NCBI RefSeq assembly: GCF_008726925.1
Contig: NZ_VYWO01000002.1
Location: forward strand, 1 to 64,000
DNA length: 64,000 nucleotides
Origin: Aerococcus sanguinicola
GTDB lineage: Bacteria > Bacillota > Bacilli > Lactobacillales > Aerococcaceae
Reading direction: 5' to 3'
A program made the translations under genes and the position numbers. The notes beneath the pieces were generated by a model. That model had not been told where the DNA came from. It saw only the letters and a program-made list of their open reading frames with translations, and ran no database searches. Within the stretch, counting starts at the first letter, position 1. Each line of letters begins with the position of its first letter. Of the stretch, positions 35,754-44,168 are shown piece after piece.

Positions 35754-37100
35754 ATGGAAGAAATGATGAAACTTTGGGAGTATATCGATAATTATTTTAA
35801 AGAAGAACTCTCAAAAGCCAGTCACGAAACCTGGTTTTCAGAGTTGCGTCCGGAGCGTCTAGAGAATAACACCCTCTATCTTGTGGCGGGCTCTGAGCTG
35901 CACAAGAAGCATATTGAAAACCACTACCTGGTTCAAATCCGCCAGGTGGCCTTTAACTACCTCGGCTATGACATCGATGTCGTCGTCCACCTGGCCAGCC
36001 AACCGGCGACTAATTTCACTCTCAATGGCCGCAGCCCGCAGGAAGAAGCCAAGCCTAACCGCTATCACGACCGCAGCACAATGCTGAATCCCAAGTACAC
36101 CTTCGATAACTTTATTGTGGGTGAGGGCAATAAGATGGCGCATGCGGCAGCCCTGGCAGTTGCTGAGGGACCAGGCCGGGACTATAACCCCCTCTTCTTC
36201 TTCGGGGGCGTGGGGCTCGGTAAGACCCACTTGATGCAGGCAATTGGCCATGAAGTCTTGCGGACCAACCCCGAAGCCCGGGTCAAGTACGTCACCAGTG
36301 AGACCTTTACGAATGACTTCATCGAAGCCATCCGGACCAATTCAACCTCTGAATTCCATGAAGAATACCGGACCGTGGACATTCTCTTAGTGGATGATAT
36401 CCAATTCATTGGCAACAAGCAGTCCACCCAGGAAGAGTTCTTCCATACCTTCAACGCCCTCTATAATAAGAACAAACACATTGTACTGACCTCTGACCGG
36501 GATGCCAGTCAGATTCCAGAATTAGAAGATCGCTTGGTTTCCCGCTTCAAGCAGGGCTTATCAACAGACATCACCCCACCGGACCTGGAAACCCGGATCG
36601 CTATCCTGCGCAACAAGGCCCAGGTCAACCAGATTGATATCGAGGACAACACCCTCACCTATATCGCCGGTCAAATTGATACCAACATCCGTGAGCTGGA
36701 AGGGGCCCTAACCAGTGTCCAAGCCTACGCCGTCATGCACCAAGAAGAGATTACCCCTAGCATGGCAGCCAAGGCCCTCCGTAACTATAAGGATACTTCA
36801 GCCCAGGCCCTGCCTTCTATCGCTGAAATCCAAGAGACAGTGGCCCAGTACTTTGACCTGACCGTTGAAGACTTAAAAGGGAAGAAACGTAAACGAGAAA
36901 TTGTGGTCCCCCGCCAGATCGCCATGTACCTCTCCCGGGAAATCACCGAGGCTTCCCTGCCTAAGATTGGTCAAGAATTCGGCGGCAAGGACCATACGAC
37001 GGTTCTCCATGCCCATGAGAAAATTCTTGGCGAAATTGATGAATCCACCGATGTCAAACGCGACGTCGAAAATATCGAGAAATTACTCAAGAATAGCTAA
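35754..37100 (+). CDS. dnaA: Chromosomal replication initiator DnaA
   Basis: AAA+ initiator of 448 residues. Domain I (1-85), short linker, AAA+ domain with Walker A GGVGLGKTH, Walker B DILLVDDIQFI and the arginine-containing SRFKQGL region, and domain IV (about 335-448) with the DnaA-box-binding KGKKRKREIVVPRQIAMYL and GGKDHTTVLHAHEKI. AAGGAG precedes the ATG. It defines the origin and the rightward replichore. Confidence 0.98.
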   Translation: MEEMMKLWEYIDNYFKEELSKASHETWFSELRPERLENNTLYLVAGSELHKKHIENHYLVQIRQVAFNYLGYDIDVVVHLASQPATNFTLNGRSPQEEAKPNRYHDRSTMLNPKYTFDNFIVGEGNKMAHAAALAVAEGPGRDYNPLFFFGGVGLGKTHLMQAIGHEVLRTNPEARVKYVTSETFTNDFIEAIRTNSTSEFHEEYRTVDILLVDDIQFIGNKQSTQEEFFHTFNALYNKNKHIVLTSDRDASQIPELEDRLVSRFKQGLSTDITPPDLETRIAILRNKAQVNQIDIEDNTLTYIAGQIDTNIRELEGALTSVQAYAVMHQEEITPSMAAKALRNYKDTSAQALPSIAEIQETVAQYFDLTVEDLKGKKRKREIVVPRQIAMYLSREITEASLPKIGQEFGGKDHTTVLHAHEKILGEIDESTDVKRDVENIEKLLKNS

Positions 37101-37104
37101 TCAA

Positions 37105-37290
37105 TGTATCCACAAGCTCATTATGTTAAACTAATAAAAAAGGCCTTGTGGATAATTATAGCTAAAGTCCCCAGCTTATAAACAGACTATCCACATGTGG
37201 AAAAGCAAGAACCTTTTCGCTTTTGCTCACTTATCCACAGATTTAACAGGCCCTACTACTATTATTATCTTTATATTAATATATATAAAT
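37105..37290. other. oriC, downstream DnaA boxes and AT-rich unwinding region
   Basis: Between dnaA and dnaN: GTATCCACA (37105), exact TGTGGATAA (37147-37155), CTATCCACA (37187-37195) back to back with TGTGGAAAA (37197), exact TTATCCACA (37231-37239), then an almost pure AT stretch (37258-37292) suited to be the duplex unwinding element. In Bacillus the unwinding site is at the same place. Confidence 0.85.
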
Positions 37291-37304
37291 AAAGGAGTGC
37301 TCAA

Positions 37305-38456
37305 ATGAAATTCTCAGTGAACCGTGCTGTCTTCGTTGAAAATCTCAGCAATGTCCAACGTGCAATCAGTTCGCGAACGACGATTCCTGTCCTAACAGGT
37401 GTCAAAATTCTAGCGACTGATAACGGTATCCTCCTTACCGGGAGTGATTCCACTATCTCAATCGAAGCTTTTATTGACGCAAATAATGAAGACAACCAAC
37501 TTCAAGTTGAAAAAGCAGGTTCCATTGTCCTGCCCTCACGTTTCTTTGGTGAAATCGTTAAGAAGTTACCTAATGAAATCATGCACCTAGAGGTTAAAGA
37601 CAACCTACAGACCGATATTACAGCAGGCCAAGCTGCTTTCACCCTCAATGGGACAGCAGGCAGTGAATACCCTAAGCTCCCAGAAATTGATTCGGATACT
37701 AGCTTTACCCTACCTGCAAACATCTTCCGCCAAGTGGTTAACCATACCATTATTTCCGTATCCAACCAGGAAATCCGTCCCATCTTTACGGGGATCCACT
37801 TTGTGATTGCTGATGACCATCTCAAGGCTGTTTCGACTGACTCCCACCGGCTCAGTCAACGGATCGTCCCCTTAGAAGTGCCTGAAGGCCTAGCTGACCA
37901 AGAATTTGCCCTGAATATTCCTGGCCGTAGTCTGAGTGAGTTGACCCGGATTGCTGAAGATAGCGATAACATTGAAATGATGGTTGCCGATAAGCAGGTT
38001 CTCTTTAAGACAGATAACATTTACCTCTATTCCCGACTCTTAGAAGGGAAGTACCCAGATACTGACCGCCTCCTGCCTGAGGACTACCAGACCCGGATCC
38101 AGATCGATGCACCAGACCTATTGAGTGCTATCGAGCGGGCCCTCATCCTGAGCCATGAAGGCCGCAATAATGTGGTTAAATTGACTATCGACAGTGACCA
38201 GGTCGTCTTATCCGGCCAGTCCGCTGAAGTCGGTGAGGTGGAAGAAGAATTAAACATTGCTTCAGCTGATGGGGAAAGCCTGGCCATCTCATTCAACCCT
38301 GACTATATGCGCCAAGCGCTGAGAACTTTTGGCGCCCAAGAGATTGCTCTGCGCTTCCAATCTCCTTCCCACCAATTTATCCTCCTACCAGCCAATGCCC
38401 AGGATAATTTCAACTTTGTCCAATTAATTACCCCTATCCGGACGCCAGGAAATTAG
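37305..38456 (+). CDS. dnaN: DNA polymerase III beta sliding clamp
   Basis: Processivity clamp, 383 residues, three repeated clamp domains. Typical start MKFSVNRAVFVENLSNVQRAISSRTTIPVLTG and C-terminal FILLPANAQDNFNFVQLITPIRTPGN. AAAGGAG site before the ATG; followed by its own terminator. Confidence 0.98.
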   Translation: MKFSVNRAVFVENLSNVQRAISSRTTIPVLTGVKILATDNGILLTGSDSTISIEAFIDANNEDNQLQVEKAGSIVLPSRFFGEIVKKLPNEIMHLEVKDNLQTDITAGQAAFTLNGTAGSEYPKLPEIDSDTSFTLPANIFRQVVNHTIISVSNQEIRPIFTGIHFVIADDHLKAVSTDSHRLSQRIVPLEVPEGLADQEFALNIPGRSLSELTRIAEDSDNIEMMVADKQVLFKTDNIYLYSRLLEGKYPDTDRLLPEDYQTRIQIDAPDLLSAIERALILSHEGRNNVVKLTIDSDQVVLSGQSAEVGEVEEELNIASADGESLAISFNPDYMRQALRTFGAQEIALRFQSPSHQFILLPANAQDNFNFVQLITPIRTPGN

Positions 38457-38472
38457 TCCTTGAAAAATTAAT

Positions 38473-38525
38473 AAAGCGCCGCCTGACCTGCCTTTGAACT
38501 GAGGGATGGTCTAGGGGCGCTTTGT
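38473..38525 (+). terminator. Terminator of dnaN
   Basis: AAAGCGCC...GGGCGCTTT arms around a 34-base loop that contains further pairing, followed by GTTT. Confidence 0.6.
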
Positions 38526-38625
38526 TTATGGTGCAATTTACTGACTTGCAACTTTATGTCTTTGTCTTTTTATTTTATACTATAAATATAAGGAGAATGA
38601 TTGGATTTCAAGAGAGGTGGTCGTG

Positions 38626-38964
38626 ATGACAGAAGATAGGCTAAGAAAACTAGTTAATGTGCTTATTTGCCTGACCTTATTGGTGTATATTTTCCTAGTC
38701 TTTTCAGATCTAGGGCGATTTTTTGAAAATTTGGCTCTTTTTACCTGCTATACGACGATTTTATTTAAGGGGGCTTCTGAAAAGCATGGTTTTGCTCATT
38801 GGCCTAGTAATCTGCTCAGAGCCTTGGTTCAGATGGGAATAGTTTTGCTTGTGGCTAGCTTAGTGGCTCAACTGTTTCCGAAAAACTCCCACCGCTTGCT
38901 CATTGCTTTCTTAATTCTTATTAGCTATCCGGCCTACCAACTATTTAAACAAATAAAAAACTAA
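38626..38964 (+). CDS. Small hypothetical membrane protein
   Basis: 112 residues from the ATG at 38626, with GAGGTGG five bases upstream (a GTG at 38617 is inside that site). Three or four hydrophobic helices (about 9-28, 32-48, 66-84, 89-106) and a Lys tail. Not recognised. It sits between dnaN and the antiporter gene with terminators on both sides, so it is a single-gene unit. Confidence 0.6.
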   Translation: MTEDRLRKLVNVLICLTLLVYIFLVFSDLGRFFENLALFTCYTTILFKGASEKHGFAHWPSNLLRALVQMGIVLLVASLVAQLFPKNSHRLLIAFLILISYPAYQLFKQIKN

Positions 38965-38971
38965 GACTTAA

Positions 38972-39004
38972 AAAGACCTTCCCCAGGATCGAGGGAAGGT
39001 CTTT
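38972..39004. terminator. Bidirectional terminator between convergent genes
   Basis: AAAGACCTTCCC / GGGAAGGTCTTT arms between the small membrane gene and the antiporter gene, with T-rich tracts on both sides. Confidence 0.85.
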
Positions 39005-39025
39005 GTGTTTACTATAGTTTGTTGA

Positions 39026-40204
39026 TTATTTCTGGCTGAGCCACTTGCGATAGCTTAGGTCGATGCCGAATGCTCCCAGCGGGGCGGTGAGGAGGATGGC
39101 AACGACGGAGACGGTAAGGATGATTTCGCCAACAGGGAGGCCCATGGCTAGGGGGATCCCCCCAATGGCGGCTTGAACGGTGGCCTTAGGTAGGTAGGCA
39201 ATCACACTGAAGGCACGTTCTTGTAAGGAAAGCTGGGTCCGACTGAGGCTGACCAGGACGCCGACTGCACGGAAACATAGGACTAGGGCAATCAGCAGGA
39301 TAGGGAGCCAGCCGGCTTGGAAGGCATAGGGCAGGTTGACCGAAGCCCCCACTAGGACAAAGAGTAGGATTTCGCCTGGAATCCACAGGGCATTATAGTA
39401 GCGGGAGAGGTCTTGGGCGCGCTGGCCGTCCAAGCGGTTGATCAAGATCCCCATGCTCATCACGGCGAGGATGCCAGAGAAGGGCACTTGGGGGAAGAGT
39501 TTTTCCAAGGAAACAAAGAGGAAAGAGAAGGCCAAGAGGAAGATTACTTGGCTAGCTGTCTGCCAGTGGAAGTGCTTGAAGAAGGCATTGAGCCCCGCAC
39601 CGACTAAGCCACCGACGATGATGCCTAAGAGAATAGAGATAGGGATATTCAAGAGCTGGCTGGCCTGGAAATCGCCGCCTTGGGCTAGGCCTAGGAAGGA
39701 AGAGAAGAGGACCAGGACATAGATATCGTCAGCCGAAGATCCCGCTAGGATAATCTGAGGAATCTGCTTGTCCATGCCGTAGCCTTCATCCATAAGTTTG
39801 ATCATCTTAGGCACGACCACGGCTGGTGAAACAGCTCCCAGGACCGTCCCCAAAAGCAAGGCATCAATCCGAGATATTCCTAGAATACTAGGGGCCAAAA
39901 GGGCAGTGCCCAAAATTTCAAAAGTCGCTGGCAAAAAGCACATCAGTAAGGCGGGACGCCCGACCTTCAATAGTCCTTTGAGGTCGAGCGAGAGGCCTGC
40001 CCGGCTGAGGATAATAATAAGGGCCACTTGGCGGAGGTCTGCGGACAAATCAAGGATCCCACCATCTAAGAGATTGAGGACATGGGGCCCAAGAACAATC
40101 CCCAAGAAGAGAAAGCCAATCAGACTCGGCACCTTGAAGTGTTTGCAGAGCCGGTCAATCAAGAGCCCAAAAATAAAGATATAAGCAAAGCTCATCAATA
40201 ACAT
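39026..40204 (-). CDS. Cation:proton antiporter (CPA family)
   Basis: 392 residues, about 11-12 helices, starting at ATG 40204 with AAGGAG seven bases before (the longer frame to 40243 lies in the leader). N-terminal FGLLIDRLCKHFKVPSLIGFLFLGIVLGPHVL, then SRAGLSLDLKGL and LGAVSPAVVVPKMIKLMDEG, the unwound-helix region of Na+/H+ antiporters of the CPA1/CPA2 type. Probably exchanges Na+ or K+ for H+. No RCK/TrkA domain. Runs against the replication direction of this arm. Confidence 0.85.
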   Translation of the reverse strand: MLLMSFAYIFIFGLLIDRLCKHFKVPSLIGFLFLGIVLGPHVLNLLDGGILDLSADLRQVALIIILSRAGLSLDLKGLLKVGRPALLMCFLPATFEILGTALLAPSILGISRIDALLLGTVLGAVSPAVVVPKMIKLMDEGYGMDKQIPQIILAGSSADDIYVLVLFSSFLGLAQGGDFQASQLLNIPISILLGIIVGGLVGAGLNAFFKHFHWQTASQVIFLLAFSFLFVSLEKLFPQVPFSGILAVMSMGILINRLDGQRAQDLSRYYNALWIPGEILLFVLVGASVNLPYAFQAGWLPILLIALVLCFRAVGVLVSLSRTQLSLQERAFSVIAYLPKATVQAAIGGIPLAMGLPVGEIILTVSVVAILLTAPLGAFGIDLSYRKWLSQK

Positions 40205-40341
40205 CGTATCACTCCTTTGAATATTTGATTGAATAAAGAGCAAAAAAGCTGATGCCCCTGCCCTTTACAGCAGAAGTCATCAGCTTTTGAATCATCAATA
40301 GCGGTTTAGGGCCAGGCCCAAGGAAGACATTCATTTCCTGT
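40205..40341 (-). promoter_or_regulatory. Leader with intrinsic terminator before the antiporter gene (candidate attenuator)
   Basis: About 135 bases separate the promoter from the start codon. A strong terminator (AAAAGCTGATG...CATCAGCTTTT then TTTG, 40243-40288) lies just before the ribosome site. Upstream is GGGCCTGGCCC and AGGAAATGAATG. A terminator inside a leader implies conditional read-through, for example an ion or metabolite riboswitch; I do not recognise a known class. Confidence 0.5.
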
Positions 40342-40347
40342 GCTTTG

Positions 40348-40377
40348 ATTATAGGCAGCTGGTGGATCTTTTGTCAA
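40348..40377 (-). promoter_or_regulatory. Strong promoter of the antiporter leader
   Basis: Minus-strand TTGACA (40372-40377), 18-base spacer, TATAAT (40348-40353). The 190 bases between this and the next promoter show nothing else recognisable. Confidence 0.8.
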
Positions 40378-40568
40378 TCAAAATTTAAAAGAGCCTGAAA
40401 TAACTTGCATTTATCATAGCTAATGGCTTCCACCGATTGAATGGCCGGCTTTCACAAAAATAAAAGCAGTATTTTCTTAAACTGGCCTTATTTTGTCCTG
40501 AGAAAGCTTTTTATGATGTGGAGACGAATTTCCTTCCCAATAAAAAGAGGGCTCATAAGGAGGTCTCA

Positions 40569-40597
40569 TTGCAAAAAAGCGTTTTTTAGGGTATAAT
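40569..40597 (+). promoter_or_regulatory. Promoter of the yaaA-recF-gyrB-gyrA transcript
   Basis: TTGCAA (40569-40574), 17-base spacer, TATAAT (40592-40597). The start of transcription would be near 40604, leaving a leader of about 150 bases. Confidence 0.75.
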
Positions 40598-40639
40598 ATG
40601 AATTGACAGTATAGATCTAAATGAGCTATAGATTTTTTA

Positions 40640-40720
40640 ATTTGCGACGACCGCTTTGGCTCGTATTTGGCTAAATCGCAAATCTCTGACGGTTCGAGCA
40701 GGGATTGCGATTTTTTATTT
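40640..40720 (+). promoter_or_regulatory. Transcription attenuator before yaaA-recF-gyrB-gyrA
   Basis: ATTTGCGA (40640-40647) can pair with TCGCAAAT (40676-40683). The same downstream strand, AAATCGCAA (40673-40681), can instead pair with TTGCGATTT (40705-40713), extended by TCTCTG/CAGGGA, giving a roughly 15-bp stem followed by TTTATTT, an intrinsic terminator. The two hairpins exclude each other, the signature of an attenuator or riboswitch. Ligand unknown. Confidence 0.7.
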
Positions 40721-40756
40721 AGCTGAAGCTAGGAAAGAGGGAAAGGAAGTGACGCA

Positions 40757-41014
40757 ATGACTGAGACGATTGAGATAACAGGAGACTATATGACCCTGAC
40801 CCAGTTGTTGAAGGAAACTGGCATTATTGCAACGGGTGGACAAGCCAAATGGTACCTGTCTGAATTTGCAGTTTATATTGATGGTGAACAGGACCAGCGT
40901 CGGGGACGTAAGATTTATCCAGGTTCAGTAGTTGAAGTACCTGCCGAAGAAGCCATTTTCCAGCTTGTCAGTGCTTCCGGCACGGCTTTGGATGATGCCC
41001 ATGATCCTCGATGA
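40757..41014 (+). CDS. yaaA: S4-domain protein YaaA
   Basis: 85-residue S4-like RNA-binding protein found between dnaN and recF in Firmicutes; its role is unknown, possibly ribosome-associated. S4 core in TLTQLLKETGIIATGGQAKWYLSE and the RRGRKIYPGSVVEV strand. GGAAGTGAC precedes the ATG; overlaps recF by 14 bases. Confidence 0.9.
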   Translation: MTETIEITGDYMTLTQLLKETGIIATGGQAKWYLSEFAVYIDGEQDQRRGRKIYPGSVVEVPAEEAIFQLVSASGTALDDAHDPR

Positions 41015-42122
41015 GATCCGCTTGTTTAATTTTAGACATTATGAATCCGCAGAAGTCAGTTTTTCCCCAGGGATTAATGTCTTTATAGGCGATAATGCCC
41101 AGGGGAAGACCAGCCTCCTGGAGGCAATTTATATTCTCTCCCTGGCCCGCAGCCACCGGACTAACCATGACCGTGAGCTCTTGCGCTGGGAGAGCCAGGA
41201 GGCAAGGGTCGAGGGCCGAATCAGCAACCGTTTTGGCCAGATGCCCTTGAGTGTCCAGCTCACCAAACGGGGCAAGCTGGTCAAGGTCAACCACCTCGAG
41301 CAGCGCCGCTTGAGTGATTATATTGGCCGCCTGAATGTGGTCCTCTTTGCCCCAGAAGATTTGGACTTGGTCAAGGGGGCCCCGCACTTGCGGCGTAAAT
41401 TTATTGATATGGAGCTCAGTCAGATGAGCCCCCTTTACCTCCATACCTCCGTTGACTACCAACAAATGTTGAAGCAACGGAATGCCTATTTGAAGCAATT
41501 ATTGACCCACCAAGCCCAAGACAAGCTTTACCTGGAGATCTTGACGGAGCAAGTCGCTGCCGCCGGGGCTCGAATTATTTGCCAGCGTCTGGCCTTTCTC
41601 GATAAGTTAGAGGCTTGGGCCAGCGACCTCCACGATAAGATATCCTTAGGGAAAGAGGCGCTCAGCTTGCGCTATCAGACGGCAGTGAACCTGCCCCAGG
41701 AGCTTTCTGAGGAGAAGGTCTATGAGGCCCTCTTGGCTAAATTTGAAGAAGTAGGTGGGCGTGAACTTGACCGTGGGGTGAGCTTGGCTGGCCCCCATCG
41801 GGATGACCTCCAATTCTTAATTAACGGCCAAGATGTCCAAAAATTTGGCTCACAGGGCCAGCAGCGGACGACTGTTTTGAGCATGAAGTTAGCAGAAATT
41901 GAGTGTATGCAGGAAATGACCGGGGAATACCCCATTCTCTTATTGGATGATGTCTTGAGCGAGCTGGATGATGACCGGCAGACCCATTTGCTCAAGACCA
42001 TTGAAAGGAAAGTTCAGACCTTTTTGACGACAACCAGTCTCGATGGGGTCCAGGAAGAACAGATTGATGAACCGGCATTGTTTAAGATTGCACAGGGACA
42101 AGTCCAACGATTGGATGACTAG
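41001..42122 (+). CDS. recF: DNA replication and repair protein RecF
   Basis: SMC-like ATPase that loads RecA at gaps. 373 residues from the ATG at 41001 (MILDEIRLFNFRHYES), the family start; the frame open to 40932 lies in yaaA. Walker A GDNAQGKTS, signature FGSQGQQRTTVLSMKLAE, Walker B PILLLDDVLSELD. Translationally coupled to yaaA; gyrB begins 18 bases downstream. Confidence 0.96.
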   Translation: MILDEIRLFNFRHYESAEVSFSPGINVFIGDNAQGKTSLLEAIYILSLARSHRTNHDRELLRWESQEARVEGRISNRFGQMPLSVQLTKRGKLVKVNHLEQRRLSDYIGRLNVVLFAPEDLDLVKGAPHLRRKFIDMELSQMSPLYLHTSVDYQQMLKQRNAYLKQLLTHQAQDKLYLEILTEQVAAAGARIICQRLAFLDKLEAWASDLHDKISLGKEALSLRYQTAVNLPQELSEEKVYEALLAKFEEVGGRELDRGVSLAGPHRDDLQFLINGQDVQKFGSQGQQRTTVLSMKLAEIECMQEMTGEYPILLLDDVLSELDDDRQTHLLKTIERKVQTFLTTTSLDGVQEEQIDEPALFKIAQGQVQRLDD

Positions 42123-42140
42123 AAGGAGTGATGGAAAGCG

Positions 42141-44120
42141 ATGGCAGATGAGAAACAGTTTGAAGACCAAGCGCAAGAAAACCACGACGAACGCAGTAAG
42201 GAGGAATTAGCCCACCTAGCGGAGAGCTATGATGCAAGCCAAATTCAAGTCCTAGAAGGCCTTGAAGCGGTCCGTAAACGACCTGGGATGTATATTGGAT
42301 CGACCAGTGCAACCGGCCTCCACCACCTGGTTTGGGAAATTGTCGATAATTCGATCGATGAGGCCCTGGCTGGCTTTGCCAAGCATATCCAAATTGAAAT
42401 TTTGCCAGACAATATCATTCGGATCACGGATGATGGCCGGGGTATCCCTGTTGATATCCAAGAAAAAACGGGCCGCCCGGCGGTAGAAACTGTCTTCAAT
42501 GTCCTCCATGCCGGGGGGAAATTCGGCGGGGGCTCTTACAAGGTCTCCGGCGGTCTGCACGGTGTTGGGGCTTCTGTCGTGAATGCCCTCTCTGAATGGC
42601 TCCATGTCGATGTTTATAAGAAGGGGAAGATCTACCACCAAGAATACAGCCGTGGGAAGATTATGACGGAGCTTGAAGTGACTGGAGAGACTGACCAACA
42701 AGGAACGGTCGTGACCTTCAAGGCAGATGACGAGATCTTCCAAGAAACAACCGTCTATGATCGAGAGATTTTGAATAAACGAACTCGGGAATTAGCCTTC
42801 TTGAACAAGGGCTTGCGGATTTCACTTTCCGACCAAAGAGAAGAAGAAACGGTTGAATATAGCTATCACTTCGAAGGTGGGATTAAGGAATATATTGACT
42901 TCCTCAACCAGAACAAGACACCGCTCTTCCCTGAACCCATCTATTTAGAAGGCGAGCAGGATGATATTGAAGTGGAAGTAGCCCTCCAATATACGGATGA
43001 CTTCCATGTGAACTTCTTGAGCTTTGCCAACAATATCCATACCTTTGAAGGCGGGACGCACGAGTCGGGAGTTAAGACAGCCCTCACGCGGACGATCAAT
43101 GATTATGCCCGGAATGTCAATATTCTCAAGGATAATGATGAGAATCTGACGGGTGAAGATGTCCGTGAAGGTCTAACTCTGATTGTTTCGGTCCGCCACC
43201 CTGATCCTCAATTTGAGGGGCAGACCAAGATGAAGCTAGGCAATTCAGAGGTCCGGACCATTACGGACCGTCTCTTTGGCCAACACTTTGCGACCTTCCT
43301 CTTAGAGAACCCCAATATCGGCCGGCAAATTGTCGATAAGGGCCTAGTCGCTTCCAAGGCACGGAAGGCTGCCAAGCGGGCCCGTGAAATGACCCGGAAG
43401 AAGTCGGGTCTAGAGATCTCTAACTTGCCAGGTAAATTGGCGGATTGCTCGAGCCGGGTCCCAGAAGAATGCGAACTCTTTATCGTCGAAGGGAATTCGG
43501 CTGGGGGTTCTGCTAAGAATGGCCGGGACCGCCACTTCCAAGCCATTTTACCTATCCGCGGGAAGATCTTGAATGTTGAGAAGGCATCTATGGATCGGAT
43601 CTTAGCCAATGAAGAGATTCGTTCTCTCTTTACGGCCATGGGAACGGGCTGGGGCAATGACTTTGACGTCTCCAAGGCCCGCTACCACAAGCTCGTCATT
43701 ATGACGGATGCCGATGTCGATGGGGCCCATATCCGGACCCTCTTATTGACCCTTATCTACCGCTACATGCGCCCGCTCTTAGATGCAGGCTATGTGTATA
43801 TTGCGGTCCCTCCCCTCTACCAAGTGCGCCAAGGAAAGAAGATCCAGTATATTGAATCGGATGCAGAATTAGAGGCTTATATGGCCAGCCTCCCTGAGCG
43901 TCCTAAACCAGTTGTCCAACGTTATAAGGGGCTGGGTGAGATGGATGCGGAACAGTTATGGGATACTACCATGGACCCAAGCAGCCGCCGCATGCTCCAA
44001 GTTAGCGTTGAGGATGGGGTTGAAGCCGACCAAATGATCTCCATGTTAATGGGCGACCATGTGGCACCACGGAGGAACTTTATCGAAGAGAACGCGACTT
44101 ATGCAACGATCGACCTTTAG
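42141..44120 (+). CDS. gyrB: DNA gyrase subunit B
   Basis: ATPase subunit of gyrase, 659 residues. A 30-residue charged N-terminal extension precedes the GHKL ATPase domain ([39 protein letters not shown]). TOPRIM segment [33 protein letters not shown] and [13 protein letters not shown]-terminal [19 protein letters not shown]. Together with gyrA it forms the A2B2 enzyme. Confidence 0.98.
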   Translation: MADEKQFEDQAQENHDERSKEELAHLAESYDASQIQVLEGLEAVRKRPGMYIGSTSATGLHHLVWEIVDNSIDEALAGFAKHIQIEILPDNIIRITDDGRGIPVDIQEKTGRPAVETVFNVLHAGGKFGGGSYKVSGGLHGVGASVVNALSEWLHVDVYKKGKIYHQEYSRGKIMTELEVTGETDQQGTVVTFKADDEIFQETTVYDREILNKRTRELAFLNKGLRISLSDQREEETVEYSYHFEGGIKEYIDFLNQNKTPLFPEPIYLEGEQDDIEVEVALQYTDDFHVNFLSFANNIHTFEGGTHESGVKTALTRTINDYARNVNILKDNDENLTGEDVREGLTLIVSVRHPDPQFEGQTKMKLGNSEVRTITDRLFGQHFATFLLENPNIGRQIVDKGLVASKARKAAKRAREMTRKKSGLEISNLPGKLADCSSRVPEECELFIVEGNSAGGSAKNGRDRHFQAILPIRGKILNVEKASMDRILANEEIRSLFTAMGTGWGNDFDVSKARYHKLVIMTDADVDGAHIRTLLLTLIYRYMRPLLDAGYVYIAVPPLYQVRQGKKIQYIESDAELEAYMASLPERPKPVVQRYKGLGEMDAEQLWDTTMDPSSRRMLQVSVEDGVEADQMISMLMGDHVAPRRNFIEENATYATIDL

Positions 44121-44168
44121 TCATCATCATTCGGACGACCAGACAAGCTAGAATAGGAGGCTAGTATT

